Below, one piece after another: positions 37,614 to 47,843 of a stretch of 53,905 nucleotides of DNA. How positions within the stretch are numbered: position 1 is the stretch's first letter; each line of letters opens with the position of its first letter. Below the pieces are notes generated by a model. The model made no database searches and was not told where the DNA came from. It was given only the letters and a program-made list of their open reading frames with translations. A program made the translations under genes and the position numbers. Origin of the DNA: Candidatus Zipacnadia bacterium (GTDB lineage: Bacteria; Armatimonadota; Zipacnadia; Zipacnadales; UBA5352). The stretch covers positions 1-53,905 of the forward strand of contig JALGVE010000027.1 in NCBI GenBank assembly GCA_029820045.1, written 5' to 3'.

Positions 37614-40600
37614 CTACAGCGGGTTGTTCCACGGGCCGTAGTTCCAGTTCGTGAACAGGTTGTTTGCCGCGCGGTCCATCACCGCGTTCTGAGGCAGCAG
37701 CACCACCGCATCGAACTGCGCCCCTGCGCCTGCCCCCAGGGTCAGCCGATGTTCCCCCGTCGCAAGGTCCCAGTCCAGGACGCGATACCACGCCCAGCAC
37801 TCGCCCTGTCTCGGGTAGTGGACGAAACCCTTTGTGTATGCGCGCTCCGGGTTCGTCCACTCGTAGAACCCGATCATGCGATGGATCCGAAGCTGCCGCG
37901 TATCGCCCTCATCCAACCGGAGCGTCATGGAGGTCCGACTGCCCGGCTGCCACCGCGCCCGCAGCCAGAGGGCGTGTTTGCCGGCGACCGGCGCGCTGAA
38001 ATCGAAGGCGAGCGAGCCATCACCAGTGAAGGTCACTCCCTCGGCGCGGCTCAGCTCCGCGACCTCGGCGGCGGCCGCTTCGCCGGATATCTCGTCCGCA
38101 CGCTCGGCTTCGCGAACGAGCGGAGCGTCTGCAACCAGCGCCTCCGCCGGCACGCGGCGCTCGCTGGCGCCGTCGCGCACCACCACCTCGAAGGCGTGAA
38201 TCTGCCCCTCGGCGACCTCGGGCACACTGACTGTGAACTGCACGCTGGCAGGCTGCTCCGCGCTGGTCACTGCGACCCGCTGCCGGCCGGGTTCGGCGCC
38301 CCAGTCCTCGGGCAGGCCCTCAAGCGACACCTCGCCCGTGAGCTTCCGGCCCTGGAGGGTCACTCGCACGGGCACCTTGTCGCCCGGCGCCGCGATAAAC
38401 AAATTGCGATGCCGCGCATGGTCGAGGTTGTAATAGCTGATAGCATTCAGCGAGACGCCCAGGTCGCTCAGACGGCGTTCAATCCACGAGCAGGTCGTCT
38501 TGATGGGCGCCGTCACCGGCCCGCCGGTAAAGCTGATGCGGTTCTCGCCGAGCGAGAGCTTGCCCGGCAGCGACAGTGCGGAGTTCACCAGCACCGTGCG
38601 TACCTTGAGTCCGGTCACGGCCGCGCCCGGGTCGGGAGCCAGCTCCACCTTGAGCCAGTAGGCGTAGCGGCCGGCCACCTGCTCCAGCAGGCTGACGGAC
38701 ATCTCCCCGGCCTTATCGGGGCTGCGCCAGAGTTGCGTCCAGTTCTCGCCCTCGTCGAAGGACAGAGACAGGCTGATTGCGCCCGCTTGGTCCGCTTGGT
38801 AGTCGCCGGTGACCAGCCCGTCCGCGAAGATGTAGGGGCACTCGGCGCGATAGATCAGGCTCGCGGGCTTAGCCGGGTCCTGCGCGCGCAGCACTGAGGC
38901 GCCCTGATTCGCCGCCTGGACCGCCAGGTTGTCGAACTCCGCCGCCTCTCCCTCGCCGGTCGGCTCATAGACGATCGCGCCGTTGCCGAAGTACGGTGGT
39001 ATCTTCGCCAGAGAGATGGGCCTACGATCCTGGTCTGTGACCTCGAACCATCGTCCCTCGTTCTGCCAGGAGATGCTGGCCCGCTCACCGGCGCGCAGCG
39101 GGAAGTCCATGTTGTGCGGACGCCCTGCTGAGCCGAAGGGCGGCCCGCCTGGACGGCCCGGGTAGTAGGAGTTAAGGTTCCCTGGCTGCCGCAGCTTGCA
39201 GTACGGGTCTTCGCCCACGTCGGGCAGCCCGAGAACTGTCTCGTTGTCCCGGTGCAGCCAGTACATGCGGGCGGAGAGGTCGTAGAGCCGCCAGTCCCCG
39301 TCGAAGTATGCCTGCTGAAACTGATGGTGAGTGCCCGGCGAGTTGTTGGAGGAGATGCCAACGGCCAGGAACAGCTTGCGCAGCGTGAAGTTCAGAGGCC
39401 CGCACTGATCGTAGGGGTAGATGTTCAGGGCCTTGATGAAGGTGTAGGAGACACGCGGACGATGACGTCCGCCCGGGAGGGTCTCGCAGTAGTGAGCGTC
39501 GTAGTAGGCGGTGGTGTCCAGGACATACTGCATGACCGCGAACGCCTTCTCCGGGTCGCTCTTCGCGTCCGGCGCCAGCGTCGCGGCGAGGCTCTCAGCG
39601 CTGAAGGGCACCACGTTGTCATTCGCGCGCCAGCGCGGCAGCAGGGTCGTCTCAGGCCCGGCGTCCTCCGCTCGCTCGAAGGTGACCGTGCCCATCAGCG
39701 GCTCCAGGTCCCCGCCAACCTCCAAGGTGAAGTCATCAGCCCTGCCGGTGACGATGCGCTCGACCTGCCGCTTGCGGTACTCGACGAAGCGTGGGTCGGG
39801 CATCTGCTCGGGTGGCTCCCATCTGTCCTTCAGGTTGTTGTCGCCTCGGTTCCTCTCGAACAGCGCCTCGGGCGCGTAGGGCTTGACGAGAGCTGCCCGG
39901 GCCTCGACCTCTCCATTCCTGAGGACCTCAAGCGTGGCTTCTTGCTCCTGGGGCTGATGCTCGCAGTCGAGGTAGGCGCGAACGAAGCGGTCATCGCCGC
40001 CGTGCACACCGTTGCGCTCATTCTCGAAGTGAAAGAGTACCCTGGTATTGTCGTCAACCGCAAACTCCTCCCGCGCGGGGGTGAAGTCGCCTGAGTACCG
40101 CACCACATCGGAGATGCGGAACTCATCCAGCACCGCCTCCGCCGCGTCGCCCTCAGACCAGACCTTCGCCGCCATCCTTCCGCCGATGAAGGCCTGCATC
40201 GGGATGCTCCGCTTATCCACGTCGGAGATACCGTTCCCCTTGAACTGTGTGCCCTCAGGCCCCTTGTAAGTCAGGCTGCTGGGCCACGGCTCTGCCCCGG
40301 GGCCTTGCGCGGCGACGCGCTTCCCGTCCACGAAGAGCTGGAGCTGCGCCTTGGGCAGGTCCCAGGTAGCCGCGAGGTGATGCCAGCGTCCCGCTTGCAG
40401 CGGCGCCGGGCCGCGCACCGTGTGCAGGTCTCGGTTGGAGTCCGAGATGGTGAACTCGAGGTCATTGTTGCCATCGGCGTTGAGCTTGCGCAGGCGCGAT
40501 TGCAGCCGGTACAGGTACGCGTACCCCTGGAAGAAGATGCGCTCGCGCCCGTCGTCGGCGTTCCATGAGGGCTTGCACCAGAACTCCAGCGTCCCGGTCT

Positions 40601-41747
40601 GAAGGCCCCAGTGCACCGACTTCGGGTCGTGCTCGCGCCAGGACGCAGTAAGTGTGGCCTCGGAGGCGCCGTTGAAGGCAAGCCGCCGCTGGCCCGTGAA
40701 CTCGAAGCCGCGGTTGAGCGGAGCATTCTCCAGCGCGCCCTCCGCGAAGCAGGCGTTAGTTGCGGCGGGCCAGGGCCAGCGCTCCCCCGGGCGGACCACC
40801 ACGCGGTCAAGCCAGACGGTGAAGAACGACTCGGGCCCGGTAACCGTCTCCCCCGTGTCGGCGTCCCTCACGTAGCACCGCAGGCGGACATGAACCTCCA
40901 CGGTCGCGGCCTCGGGATCGAACCGGCCGCGCTGGCGGAACTGCACAAGCTGTCCCTGGGCAAGCTCCAGCGTCAGCCAGCGCGGCTGGATGGCGCACTC
41001 CGGAATCCGCGACCCATCCGCGCGGAACTGCCGAAGCTCAATGCAGACCGGCGCCCCGTAGGCCGCCCGTTCGGCCAGCAGGTCACACTCAAAGGCCATC
41101 TCCTGCCCGGCGAACTCGCGCACATCAATCCGCTGTGAGATGGTGACCTCGCGGTCAACGTCGTCCGGCGTGTTCTCGTCCACCTGGATCTTCAGGGACC
41201 GCTCGCCGGTGGTATGCTCGCAGGCGCCGAGGCTTGCCAGCTCTGCCGGCGCTACCTCCCAACCGGAAGGCAGCCCCGCCGCCTCGTCCTCGAAGCCCGG
41301 GTTGGCGAGCAGGTTCTCGGGCGGCAGCCGGTCCGCCGGGTAATCCTGGGCCTCAATGCCGCGGTCCCTGGTGTCGAAGTAGATGTCGTAGACGCCAAGC
41401 CGACTTGCCGTGGGTCGTGCCATCCAGGTGAGATAGGACTGCTCGCGCCCGGCCGGCGCGTTGAACTCCGTTCGCCAGGCAAACGGCGCCTGTCTCTCCT
41501 CAGTGCGCTCGATGATGCGCACTGATGCCGGGTCGAACTCACCCTCCACGCCCGCCTTCTTCAGCAGCAGCGGGAAGTCTACCGCGACCTCGACCGGTCG
41601 CGGCGCATCGCTGCGATAGGGCGTTGGCCGGGTCACGGTCGTGCGGAATTGCCACCTCGGATTCCACCAGCCCGGCTCCTGAGCGGCCATCACCATGGAA
41701 CATGTCGCAATTGCGCAGAGCATCATGGTCGCAAGCTTCGCAGTCAT
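37614..41747 (-). CDS. Large secreted protein with DUF2341-like, LamG-like and transglutaminase-core domains
   Basis: Signal peptide MTAKLATMMLCAIATCSMVMA; GWWNPRWQFRTTVTRP; WHHLAATWDLPKAQLQLFVDGKRV; YPYDQCGPLNFTLRKLFLAVGISSNNSPGTHHQFQQAYFDGDWRLYDLSA with Cys-His-Asp spacing. Confidence 0.75.
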   Translation of the reverse strand: MTAKLATMMLCAIATCSMVMAAQEPGWWNPRWQFRTTVTRPTPYRSDAPRPVEVAVDFPLLLKKAGVEGEFDPASVRIIERTEERQAPFAWRTEFNAPAGREQSYLTWMARPTASRLGVYDIYFDTRDRGIEAQDYPADRLPPENLLANPGFEDEAAGLPSGWEVAPAELASLGACEHTTGERSLKIQVDENTPDDVDREVTISQRIDVREFAGQEMAFECDLLAERAAYGAPVCIELRQFRADGSRIPECAIQPRWLTLELAQGQLVQFRQRGRFDPEAATVEVHVRLRCYVRDADTGETVTGPESFFTVWLDRVVVRPGERWPWPAATNACFAEGALENAPLNRGFEFTGQRRLAFNGASEATLTASWREHDPKSVHWGLQTGTLEFWCKPSWNADDGRERIFFQGYAYLYRLQSRLRKLNADGNNDLEFTISDSNRDLHTVRGPAPLQAGRWHHLAATWDLPKAQLQLFVDGKRVAAQGPGAEPWPSSLTYKGPEGTQFKGNGISDVDKRSIPMQAFIGGRMAAKVWSEGDAAEAVLDEFRISDVVRYSGDFTPAREEFAVDDNTRVLFHFENERNGVHGGDDRFVRAYLDCEHQPQEQEATLEVLRNGEVEARAALVKPYAPEALFERNRGDNNLKDRWEPPEQMPDPRFVEYRKRQVERIVTGRADDFTLEVGGDLEPLMGTVTFERAEDAGPETTLLPRWRANDNVVPFSAESLAATLAPDAKSDPEKAFAVMQYVLDTTAYYDAHYCETLPGGRHRPRVSYTFIKALNIYPYDQCGPLNFTLRKLFLAVGISSNNSPGTHHQFQQAYFDGDWRLYDLSARMYWLHRDNETVLGLPDVGEDPYCKLRQPGNLNSYYPGRPGGPPFGSAGRPHNMDFPLRAGERASISWQNEGRWFEVTDQDRRPISLAKIPPYFGNGAIVYEPTGEGEAAEFDNLAVQAANQGASVLRAQDPAKPASLIYRAECPYIFADGLVTGDYQADQAGAISLSLSFDEGENWTQLWRSPDKAGEMSVSLLEQVAGRYAYWLKVELAPDPGAAVTGLKVRTVLVNSALSLPGKLSLGENRISFTGGPVTAPIKTTCSWIERRLSDLGVSLNAISYYNLDHARHRNLFIAAPGDKVPVRVTLQGRKLTGEVSLEGLPEDWGAEPGRQRVAVTSAEQPASVQFTVSVPEVAEGQIHAFEVVVRDGASERRVPAEALVADAPLVREAERADEISGEAAAAEVAELSRAEGVTFTGDGSLAFDFSAPVAGKHALWLRARWQPGSRTSMTLRLDEGDTRQLRIHRMIGFYEWTNPERAYTKGFVHYPRQGECWAWYRVLDWDLATGEHRLTLGAGAGAQFDAVVLLPQNAVMDRAANNLFTNWNYGPWNNPL

Positions 41748-41776
41748 ACTCTCACCTCTCGTTTTCAATCATTCGC

Positions 41777-41866
41777 GTAGGTCGGCCTGCGCCTGGTCCC
41801 GCCCAGCGGGCGGTAACAGGCGCAGGTGAAAGCGCGTCCTGCAGCGCTTTCAGCCTTCAGCCCGAC
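41777..41866. repeat. Nested inverted-repeat element (GTAGGTCGGCCTG family), copy 1
   Basis: CTGCGCCTG...CAGGCGCAG and GAAAGCGC...GCGCTTTC nested stems; outer gtcgg...cccgac; related to 53598-53677. Confidence 0.8.
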
Positions 41867-41895
41867 ACAGCCGATGGGCCAGTCAGATGAACCCC

Positions 41896-44508
41896 TCAGA
41901 TCGCGATGAAGCTGGAAAAGCCGTACGGATGCGGCGGCAGCAGCGGCCCGGCGGTTGGCGCCTGGTCGCTCACGATGGTCTGCCGCGCCTTGGCCTCATA
42001 GCCGGTGATCCACGCCTCCGCCTTCACGGCGGCGGCGGCCTCTCCCAGGATGTCCACGGTCAGCGAACTCCAGCCACCGTCGGGCACCTTGAAGATGTAA
42101 TCATCCCGCTCCCTGGGGCCGACCGGCGGCAGGAAGCGAGCCGTCCCGTAGCCGCGCGTCTCCTTGCGAAAGACCCTCTCCACGGCCGCGATGTGCCGGG
42201 CCTCCACCCCAGGGTAGCGGGAGCTGCCCGCGCGCACCGTGACGGAATCGAGGACCTCCTGCGGCCCGCGCAGAGTAACGAGCAGCTCAGCCCTCTCGAA
42301 GCGATGGGGGATGCCCGCGTACCACTGCAGCCGCCAGCCTCGCTCGATGGCCTCGTCGGCAGTCTTCTCGGCGGTCAACTCGGGAATCTGCATGTCCGGA
42401 TGGACGGTCGGCCCGATCTTATCGGTCAGCGGCTTGTTGCCCGGGAAGCAGTACTCGAAGCCGCCCTCGCACGCCTCCACCATGAAGGGAACACCGGGAA
42501 GCGGCGAGGGGTCCGGCCGTGGCTCGCACAGGAGCTGCACCAGCCGCACCTCGTGGCCCAGCAGCGTCAGCCCTTGCAGCAGCGGCAGGTCCTGCCAGAA
42601 GGGGTAGACCTGCCGGACAGTCCGGGGTGCGTACCCCAGCTCGTTGGCCCAGGACATGGCCATCGTCTGCGGCTGCGGAGATGGATTGCGCAGAACCAGC
42701 CACGCGCTGTCCTCAGCGCTCCCGGTGGCGGGGACATTCCTGTCCGCGGGATGCAGGAACCCGTACACCTCCCCGAAGGCCGGATTGCCCCCGACCATGC
42801 GCGTGTCCCGCGTGCCCAGCTCATCGGCGTGATAGTGCAGCCAGTCGAGGACCTGCTGAAGACTGTCGGCCTGCCACTGTCTCAGGTCCTCAGGACACAC
42901 AGTCACGTGCAGGTAGGTCGTGCCTCTCGTGAAGGCCAGCACGGCGTTGTCGAGCCAGGTATGCGGCTCCTGGGTAAAGCAGTTGTCGAGCGCGTCGGCG
43001 AACCCATGATTGTCGAAGCCATCCAGCGGGCAGGGCGTCTCCGAGCGCCGGGTGATCTGATAGTACATGGCGTCGCGATGGGTAATCTCCCGATCACGCT
43101 GTGTGCGCGAGGGCCAGGAGGCGTACTCGCAGTCCCCCGAATTGACGAGCCAGACGTGGTTCGCCCACTGAAGCCACCAGGGGCTGGGCCACCAGCCGTT
43201 GCGCGTGATGAGGTCCGGGTTCTTCGCCCTCATACGCCGGTCAATGCGGTTGAAGGCCCTGATGGAGGCCTCCCGCACATGGTCGGGCGTCGGATAGCGC
43301 TCGGCAAACTCGCCGCTGGTCGCGCACTCGTTATCCCAGTCTATCTTCAGGTGCCTGGCGCCGATTTCCCCCACCAGCCGCTCAAAGCGCTCGCTTAGCG
43401 CCTCCTCGTAGTCAGGCTGCATCATGATGACATACTCGCCATGAGCGTACGAGCCGGGCCCCTCGCCCGTCTTCCATCCCTGCGACTTGATCCACTCCAT
43501 GTCGAAGCCGGTGCGCCCGTTGTGACTGACCCACAGCGACAGCTCCAGGCCTTTCTCCTCCAGGGCCTCGCGGAAGGCAATGAAGCGGCTATCCTCATCG
43601 TCGTCGGCCTTGTGCCGGAAAAGCGACCGGCGTTCGAAGTAACCTGCGTCCAGCGCGAGGGCATCGGGATGCAGGCCGAGGTCGAGCATCGCCTTCACGA
43701 AGGCTTCGTTCGCCTCAAAGGAACCGAGATACTCGCCCTGCCCGAGCGCCCGGGTGGACCAGCCGACACTGATGGTCACGAAAGGCTTCGCGAGTCGCGG
43801 CAGGCGGATGTCCCAGAGGTAGTCCATGAAGGCCTTGGCAACGTGGTGGTGATGGGTCGCCGCGCCGAAAACCGCCGGGAAGCTCTCGATGACGCCGCGC
43901 TCATCCCAGACCGGATGGTGGAAAAGCTCCAGCCGCTCCCCCTTCGCCCCGTTGCGCGGTGCTTCGGGGGACAAGTCACCGGGTACGGTGAAGGCCGCCG
44001 GGTGCTCCAGGCCGATGAACCAGTCGTCGGCGTAGACGGGATAGCCGCAGCCGGGCTGGGTCCCGTAGGTGTCCAGGCCGGTTTGCTCCTCGGCATCCGG
44101 CCCGCCGCGCAGACCGTAGCCAACGCGCCGCAGCGGAGTCGGCGCCTCCTGCTGGATGTCCACCCAGACACGCTCCGGCGTTGGGCTGTCCGCCGAAGCT
44201 CGCAGGACCACCTGCTTGCGGAACCAGGGCTTGTCCCCCTCCAGCCAGTACTTGACTTCGGCCTCGATGCCGGCGCCCTCGTGTTGGTAGGAGAACACGA
44301 CCTCCTCCGGGGTCGCCGCGAAGTCAGTGAAGGTGAAGCTCTCGCCGGTCAGGTATTCGCCCGCCAGGCGCAGGGCGAAGGCCGGGAAGCTCAGTTGGCG
44401 CGTGCGGCCGGAAAGGCGGTTCTGTGCCTGCAGGCTGCCCTCTTCCCAGCTCAGGCAGAGGGCGGCATTCTCAAGCCTTGCGCTGATGGCTTCCGGCTTG
44501 TTGCTCAT
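41896..44508 (-). CDS. Alpha-galactosidase-like (GH36/31-type TIM barrel) protein
   Basis: FVTISVGWSTRALGQGEYLGSFEANEAFVKAMLDLGLHPDALALDAGYFE, GARHLKIDWDNECATSGEFAERYPTPDHVREASIRAFNRIDRRMRAKNPDLITRNGWWPSPWW. Confidence 0.65.
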   Translation of the reverse strand: MSNKPEAISARLENAALCLSWEEGSLQAQNRLSGRTRQLSFPAFALRLAGEYLTGESFTFTDFAATPEEVVFSYQHEGAGIEAEVKYWLEGDKPWFRKQVVLRASADSPTPERVWVDIQQEAPTPLRRVGYGLRGGPDAEEQTGLDTYGTQPGCGYPVYADDWFIGLEHPAAFTVPGDLSPEAPRNGAKGERLELFHHPVWDERGVIESFPAVFGAATHHHHVAKAFMDYLWDIRLPRLAKPFVTISVGWSTRALGQGEYLGSFEANEAFVKAMLDLGLHPDALALDAGYFERRSLFRHKADDDEDSRFIAFREALEEKGLELSLWVSHNGRTGFDMEWIKSQGWKTGEGPGSYAHGEYVIMMQPDYEEALSERFERLVGEIGARHLKIDWDNECATSGEFAERYPTPDHVREASIRAFNRIDRRMRAKNPDLITRNGWWPSPWWLQWANHVWLVNSGDCEYASWPSRTQRDREITHRDAMYYQITRRSETPCPLDGFDNHGFADALDNCFTQEPHTWLDNAVLAFTRGTTYLHVTVCPEDLRQWQADSLQQVLDWLHYHADELGTRDTRMVGGNPAFGEVYGFLHPADRNVPATGSAEDSAWLVLRNPSPQPQTMAMSWANELGYAPRTVRQVYPFWQDLPLLQGLTLLGHEVRLVQLLCEPRPDPSPLPGVPFMVEACEGGFEYCFPGNKPLTDKIGPTVHPDMQIPELTAEKTADEAIERGWRLQWYAGIPHRFERAELLVTLRGPQEVLDSVTVRAGSSRYPGVEARHIAAVERVFRKETRGYGTARFLPPVGPRERDDYIFKVPDGGWSSLTVDILGEAAAAVKAEAWITGYEAKARQTIVSDQAPTAGPLLPPHPYGFSSFIAI

Positions 44509-44626
44509 GACGGCACTCCCCTCTGCGCGCAGGTACGAACCCGGCTGCCCATAAGATTCAGCGGCGCGGCCCCGGCACCTCCGCCGAGCGCCGGAAAGGA
44601 GCCTCTCGGCCCGTGTGTTTCCGCTC

Positions 44627-46852
44627 TCACACCCAGAAGCTGTACGTGCTTATCTGCAGGATGATCCCGATGATGCACCACAAGCTGCCCACGATAAACT
44701 CGCCTAGCACCAGGCCCAAGGCGATAGGCGCGGCCTTCTGAAAGACCTTGTAACCGCCGTAACGCATGATCAGCAGCTTAACCAGCCAGGCGATGAAGAT
44801 CGGCAGCCAAAGGCAGTTCATGGACCAACTGCTGGAGATGGCGTACCCTACTGGATGGAAGGGCCACTGAACGAAGTTGACGCGCAGGAACATGAGCGCG
44901 AGCGTGAACAGGAAGCCCACGCCATAGGCGCCGAGCTGTGGCCAGCGTGTCGCAAAGGGATGATCGAGCCACGACGCCAGGCGTTGGTAGGGCTCCCGGC
45001 CAAAGGTGGTAGCCACGCCGCTCATCTTCGCGCTGATGCCGTAGACGTAGTAGTTGTGCACCTGTGCCCAGAACGCGGCGACGACGCCGACGATGGTCGC
45101 GATTGTCAGAGCCAGCGCCATGCTCGACTGCCGGATGCCGGCGCTCTCCGCCATCTTGAACGACTCGAGCTGAATCGGCATCGGGTGCGCCCGGTAGGCG
45201 CGGTTGAACCAATAGCACATGCTGAGCGCCGTAAGCTGCTTGGGCTTGAAGACCGCCTCGCTGGTTCCGAAGATGTTGGTGAGTATGAGGTCCGGCCCGC
45301 CGCGGTGCAGGTCATGAGCCGGCGGCCCCAGCTCTGCGCGGATCCGCGTCACGGCGAGGGAGATGCCGAAGTACAGCACAAAGACCAGCGCCGCCACCCA
45401 CAGCCACATGCCGATGCTGGCCGCGAATATCGCCAGGAAGAGCGCGCCGCCCACCAGCACGTAGAGCGCTACCCGGTAACCCATCGGCTCGCCCTCGTCC
45501 TCAAGTGCACTCTTGCCCATCACCCCCTGAGCGATGTGCCGAAGCTGGTCCCTGCCCATCCACAGCGAGAAGGCGGCCAGGCCGAGGTAGGCGGCGGAGG
45601 ACTGCTCGTGGACGTAGGGGAAGCCGGGGATGCGGCTCAGACCCAGGAGCGTGGAGAAGAGCCCCTGCGCCTTCCAGAACAGGTAGAAGAACCAGCAGGA
45701 GAAGGCCAGGTCGAGCGGCAGCATCATGCCCAGGCCGATGGCGAAAGGATAGAAGGAGATGCGCGTGCCCGCGAGCGCCCCCCAGGGGTATCCGCGGAAG
45801 ATGCCGCGCATGTGCTGGTCGAAGTGCACCACCCGCACTTTGATCAGCGGCCAGGCTGGCCACAGCTCGTGCAGGCCGTTGACCAGGTCCACCAGCCCGG
45901 CTACCGCAAAGCCGATCCACATCAGCTTGTTGCGCAGCAGCGGCGCGCCGGTCGCCGTCAGCTCCAGCGGCATGTGCGTGATCGGGTAGGTCAGCTTCTC
46001 GCGCACCATCCAGCGCTTGCGCAGCAGCGCATTCATGGCGAGCATCATCGTGGTCAGCACGGCCAGGAACAGGGCCCAGCTTCCTACCGGCGTCGCCCAG
46101 GCCAGCAGGCGCTCCCGCGTGTACAGCGTGGCGCCGCCCTCGAAGGCCGGCAGGTAGATGGTGGGGTCGCTGATGGTCAGATGTCGCGGAAGGTACTGAA
46201 AGAACAACTCCTCCCAGCGGTTCTCGGGCGTCGCCAGCCAGAAGGGCATGATGATCTGTGGTGTGACCACCTGCACCAGGTCGTGGCCGCAGAGCGCGGA
46301 GGCAACGGTGACCATCGCGTAGATGACCAGGAGCTCATTGCGGTGCAGGGCAAGGCGGGGGGAAAGGCGGTGCAGCGCGCTGTTGAGGACTACGAGGAGA
46401 AACAGGATGAAGACCGCGTTGAAGAAGAGCGAGACCGTCGTGGGATGGCCCTGGTAGCGCACCACGGCCATCTGCGTGATCCAATAAGCGTTCAGAGGCA
46501 GAAGCAGACAGGCGATGATGACAGCCCGCACCGTGACGCCCCGGCTCGCGCCTGCGGGCCGCTGGGTTGCCGCATGTGCGTCTCTTGAGTTCGCGTCCGT
46601 TCTCCCCTCTCCCGAGGTGCTTGTCGCCCGTAGTCCCGCCCGTGGGCAGGACGAAGGCGGATCGTCGCGGGGGAGGGGGGCGGGGGGTGAGGCCGCCGTT
46701 GACGTCTGATCTCCACCTCCCAATAATGGCTTGCCGACACATTCCCGCCGATTGCGCCCCTTTCCTCCGTTGGCGGACCGAAGCGCGGCCGCCAACTCGT
46801 CAGGCGTATCCTCAGAGCCGTAGAGGTCTTCTCCCATGAGTTGGTGAACCAC
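44627..46852 (-). CDS. DUF6785/DUF6784-like multi-pass membrane protein; start uncertain
   Basis: Many TM helices; AYWITQMAVVRYQGHPTTVSLFFNAVFILFLLV, HDLVQVVTPQIIMPFWLATPENRWEELFFQYLPRHLTI. The N-terminal part crosses a repeat (46604-46701), so the true start may lie near 46530. Confidence 0.75.
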   Translation of the reverse strand: MVHQLMGEDLYGSEDTPDELAAALRSANGGKGRNRRECVGKPLLGGGDQTSTAASPPAPLPRDDPPSSCPRAGLRATSTSGEGRTDANSRDAHAATQRPAGASRGVTVRAVIIACLLLPLNAYWITQMAVVRYQGHPTTVSLFFNAVFILFLLVVLNSALHRLSPRLALHRNELLVIYAMVTVASALCGHDLVQVVTPQIIMPFWLATPENRWEELFFQYLPRHLTISDPTIYLPAFEGGATLYTRERLLAWATPVGSWALFLAVLTTMMLAMNALLRKRWMVREKLTYPITHMPLELTATGAPLLRNKLMWIGFAVAGLVDLVNGLHELWPAWPLIKVRVVHFDQHMRGIFRGYPWGALAGTRISFYPFAIGLGMMLPLDLAFSCWFFYLFWKAQGLFSTLLGLSRIPGFPYVHEQSSAAYLGLAAFSLWMGRDQLRHIAQGVMGKSALEDEGEPMGYRVALYVLVGGALFLAIFAASIGMWLWVAALVFVLYFGISLAVTRIRAELGPPAHDLHRGGPDLILTNIFGTSEAVFKPKQLTALSMCYWFNRAYRAHPMPIQLESFKMAESAGIRQSSMALALTIATIVGVVAAFWAQVHNYYVYGISAKMSGVATTFGREPYQRLASWLDHPFATRWPQLGAYGVGFLFTLALMFLRVNFVQWPFHPVGYAISSSWSMNCLWLPIFIAWLVKLLIMRYGGYKVFQKAAPIALGLVLGEFIVGSLWCIIGIILQISTYSFWV
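46604..46701. repeat. CCCCTCTCCC...GGGGTGAGGCCGCCGTTG element, copy 1
   Basis: Shares both end sequences with 53786-53896. Confidence 0.7.
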
Positions 46853-46960
46853 GGTTCAGAGAGCCGCATCGTTTCCGTCGCACGGTCGCCTTGACGGCTA
46901 CCTTCGCGCAATCGGACGTGAGCTGATCTCGTGAGCCGTTCAAGGTAGGGAAGAGGTAAC

Positions 46961-47767
46961 ATGGCGCAGCCAACCCTCGTCAAGCCCGGCACGAAAGTGA
47001 AGCTGGCGGACTACGATCCCGACTATCACGGCAGCCTCAGCAAGCGCGACCCGGAGGTCGCGCAGAGGCTCGAAGCGGCGGCGACGAGCATGTACAAGCT
47101 TCAGCAGCGCCTCTATGCCGAGAGCGAGCAGGCGCTTCTCATCGTGCTCCAGGCCATGGACACCGGCGGCAAGGACGGCACCATCAGGCATGTCATGAGC
47201 GGCCTCAATCCGCAGGGCTGCCACGTCGCCAGCTTCAAGGTGCCAACAACGCAGGAGCTGGCGCATGACTTCCTCTGGCGCGTACACAGACAGACCCCGC
47301 GCAAGGGCCAGATCGCGGTGTTCAACCGCTCGCACTACGAGGACGTGCTCGTGGTGCGGGTCCACAAGCTCGTGCCCAAGAAGGTCTGGCGGCGACGCTA
47401 CCGGCAGATCAACGAGTTCGAGCGATTGCTCACGGAGACAGGCACGCGCATTCTCAAGTTCTTCCTTTACATCTCAAAGGATGAACAGAAGGAGCGCCTG
47501 GAGGCTCGCCTCCGCGATCCCAGCAAGCACTGGAAGTTCTCCGTCGCTGACCTGAAGGAGAGAAAGCTGTGGGACCAGTACATGGAGGCCTACGAGGACG
47601 CCCTTACCAACTGCAACACTGAGGCTGCGCCCTGGCATATCATCCCAGCCAACCGCAAGTGGTACAGAAACATGGTGGTGGCGGAGACCATCGAGGCTAC
47701 GCTGCGTGACATGGACCCACAGTGGCCGGAAACCGACGTTGACCTCTCGGACATCGTCGTCGAGTAG
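46961..47767 (+). CDS. ppk2: PPK2-family polyphosphate kinase
   Basis: LIVLQAMDTGGKDGTIRHVMSGLNPQGCHVASFKVPT, GQIAVFNRSHYEDVLVVRVH, KFFLYISKDEQKERLEARLRDPSKHWKFSVADLKER. Confidence 0.96.
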   Translation: MAQPTLVKPGTKVKLADYDPDYHGSLSKRDPEVAQRLEAAATSMYKLQQRLYAESEQALLIVLQAMDTGGKDGTIRHVMSGLNPQGCHVASFKVPTTQELAHDFLWRVHRQTPRKGQIAVFNRSHYEDVLVVRVHKLVPKKVWRRRYRQINEFERLLTETGTRILKFFLYISKDEQKERLEARLRDPSKHWKFSVADLKERKLWDQYMEAYEDALTNCNTEAAPWHIIPANRKWYRNMVVAETIEATLRDMDPQWPETDVDLSDIVVE

Positions 47768-47843
47768 AGCGCAGGGATGGCCCGGCACTACGGCGACAGC
47801 AACAGCAGTTCTTCCCGCAGAGAGTGAGACCAGCCGTCGCGGT

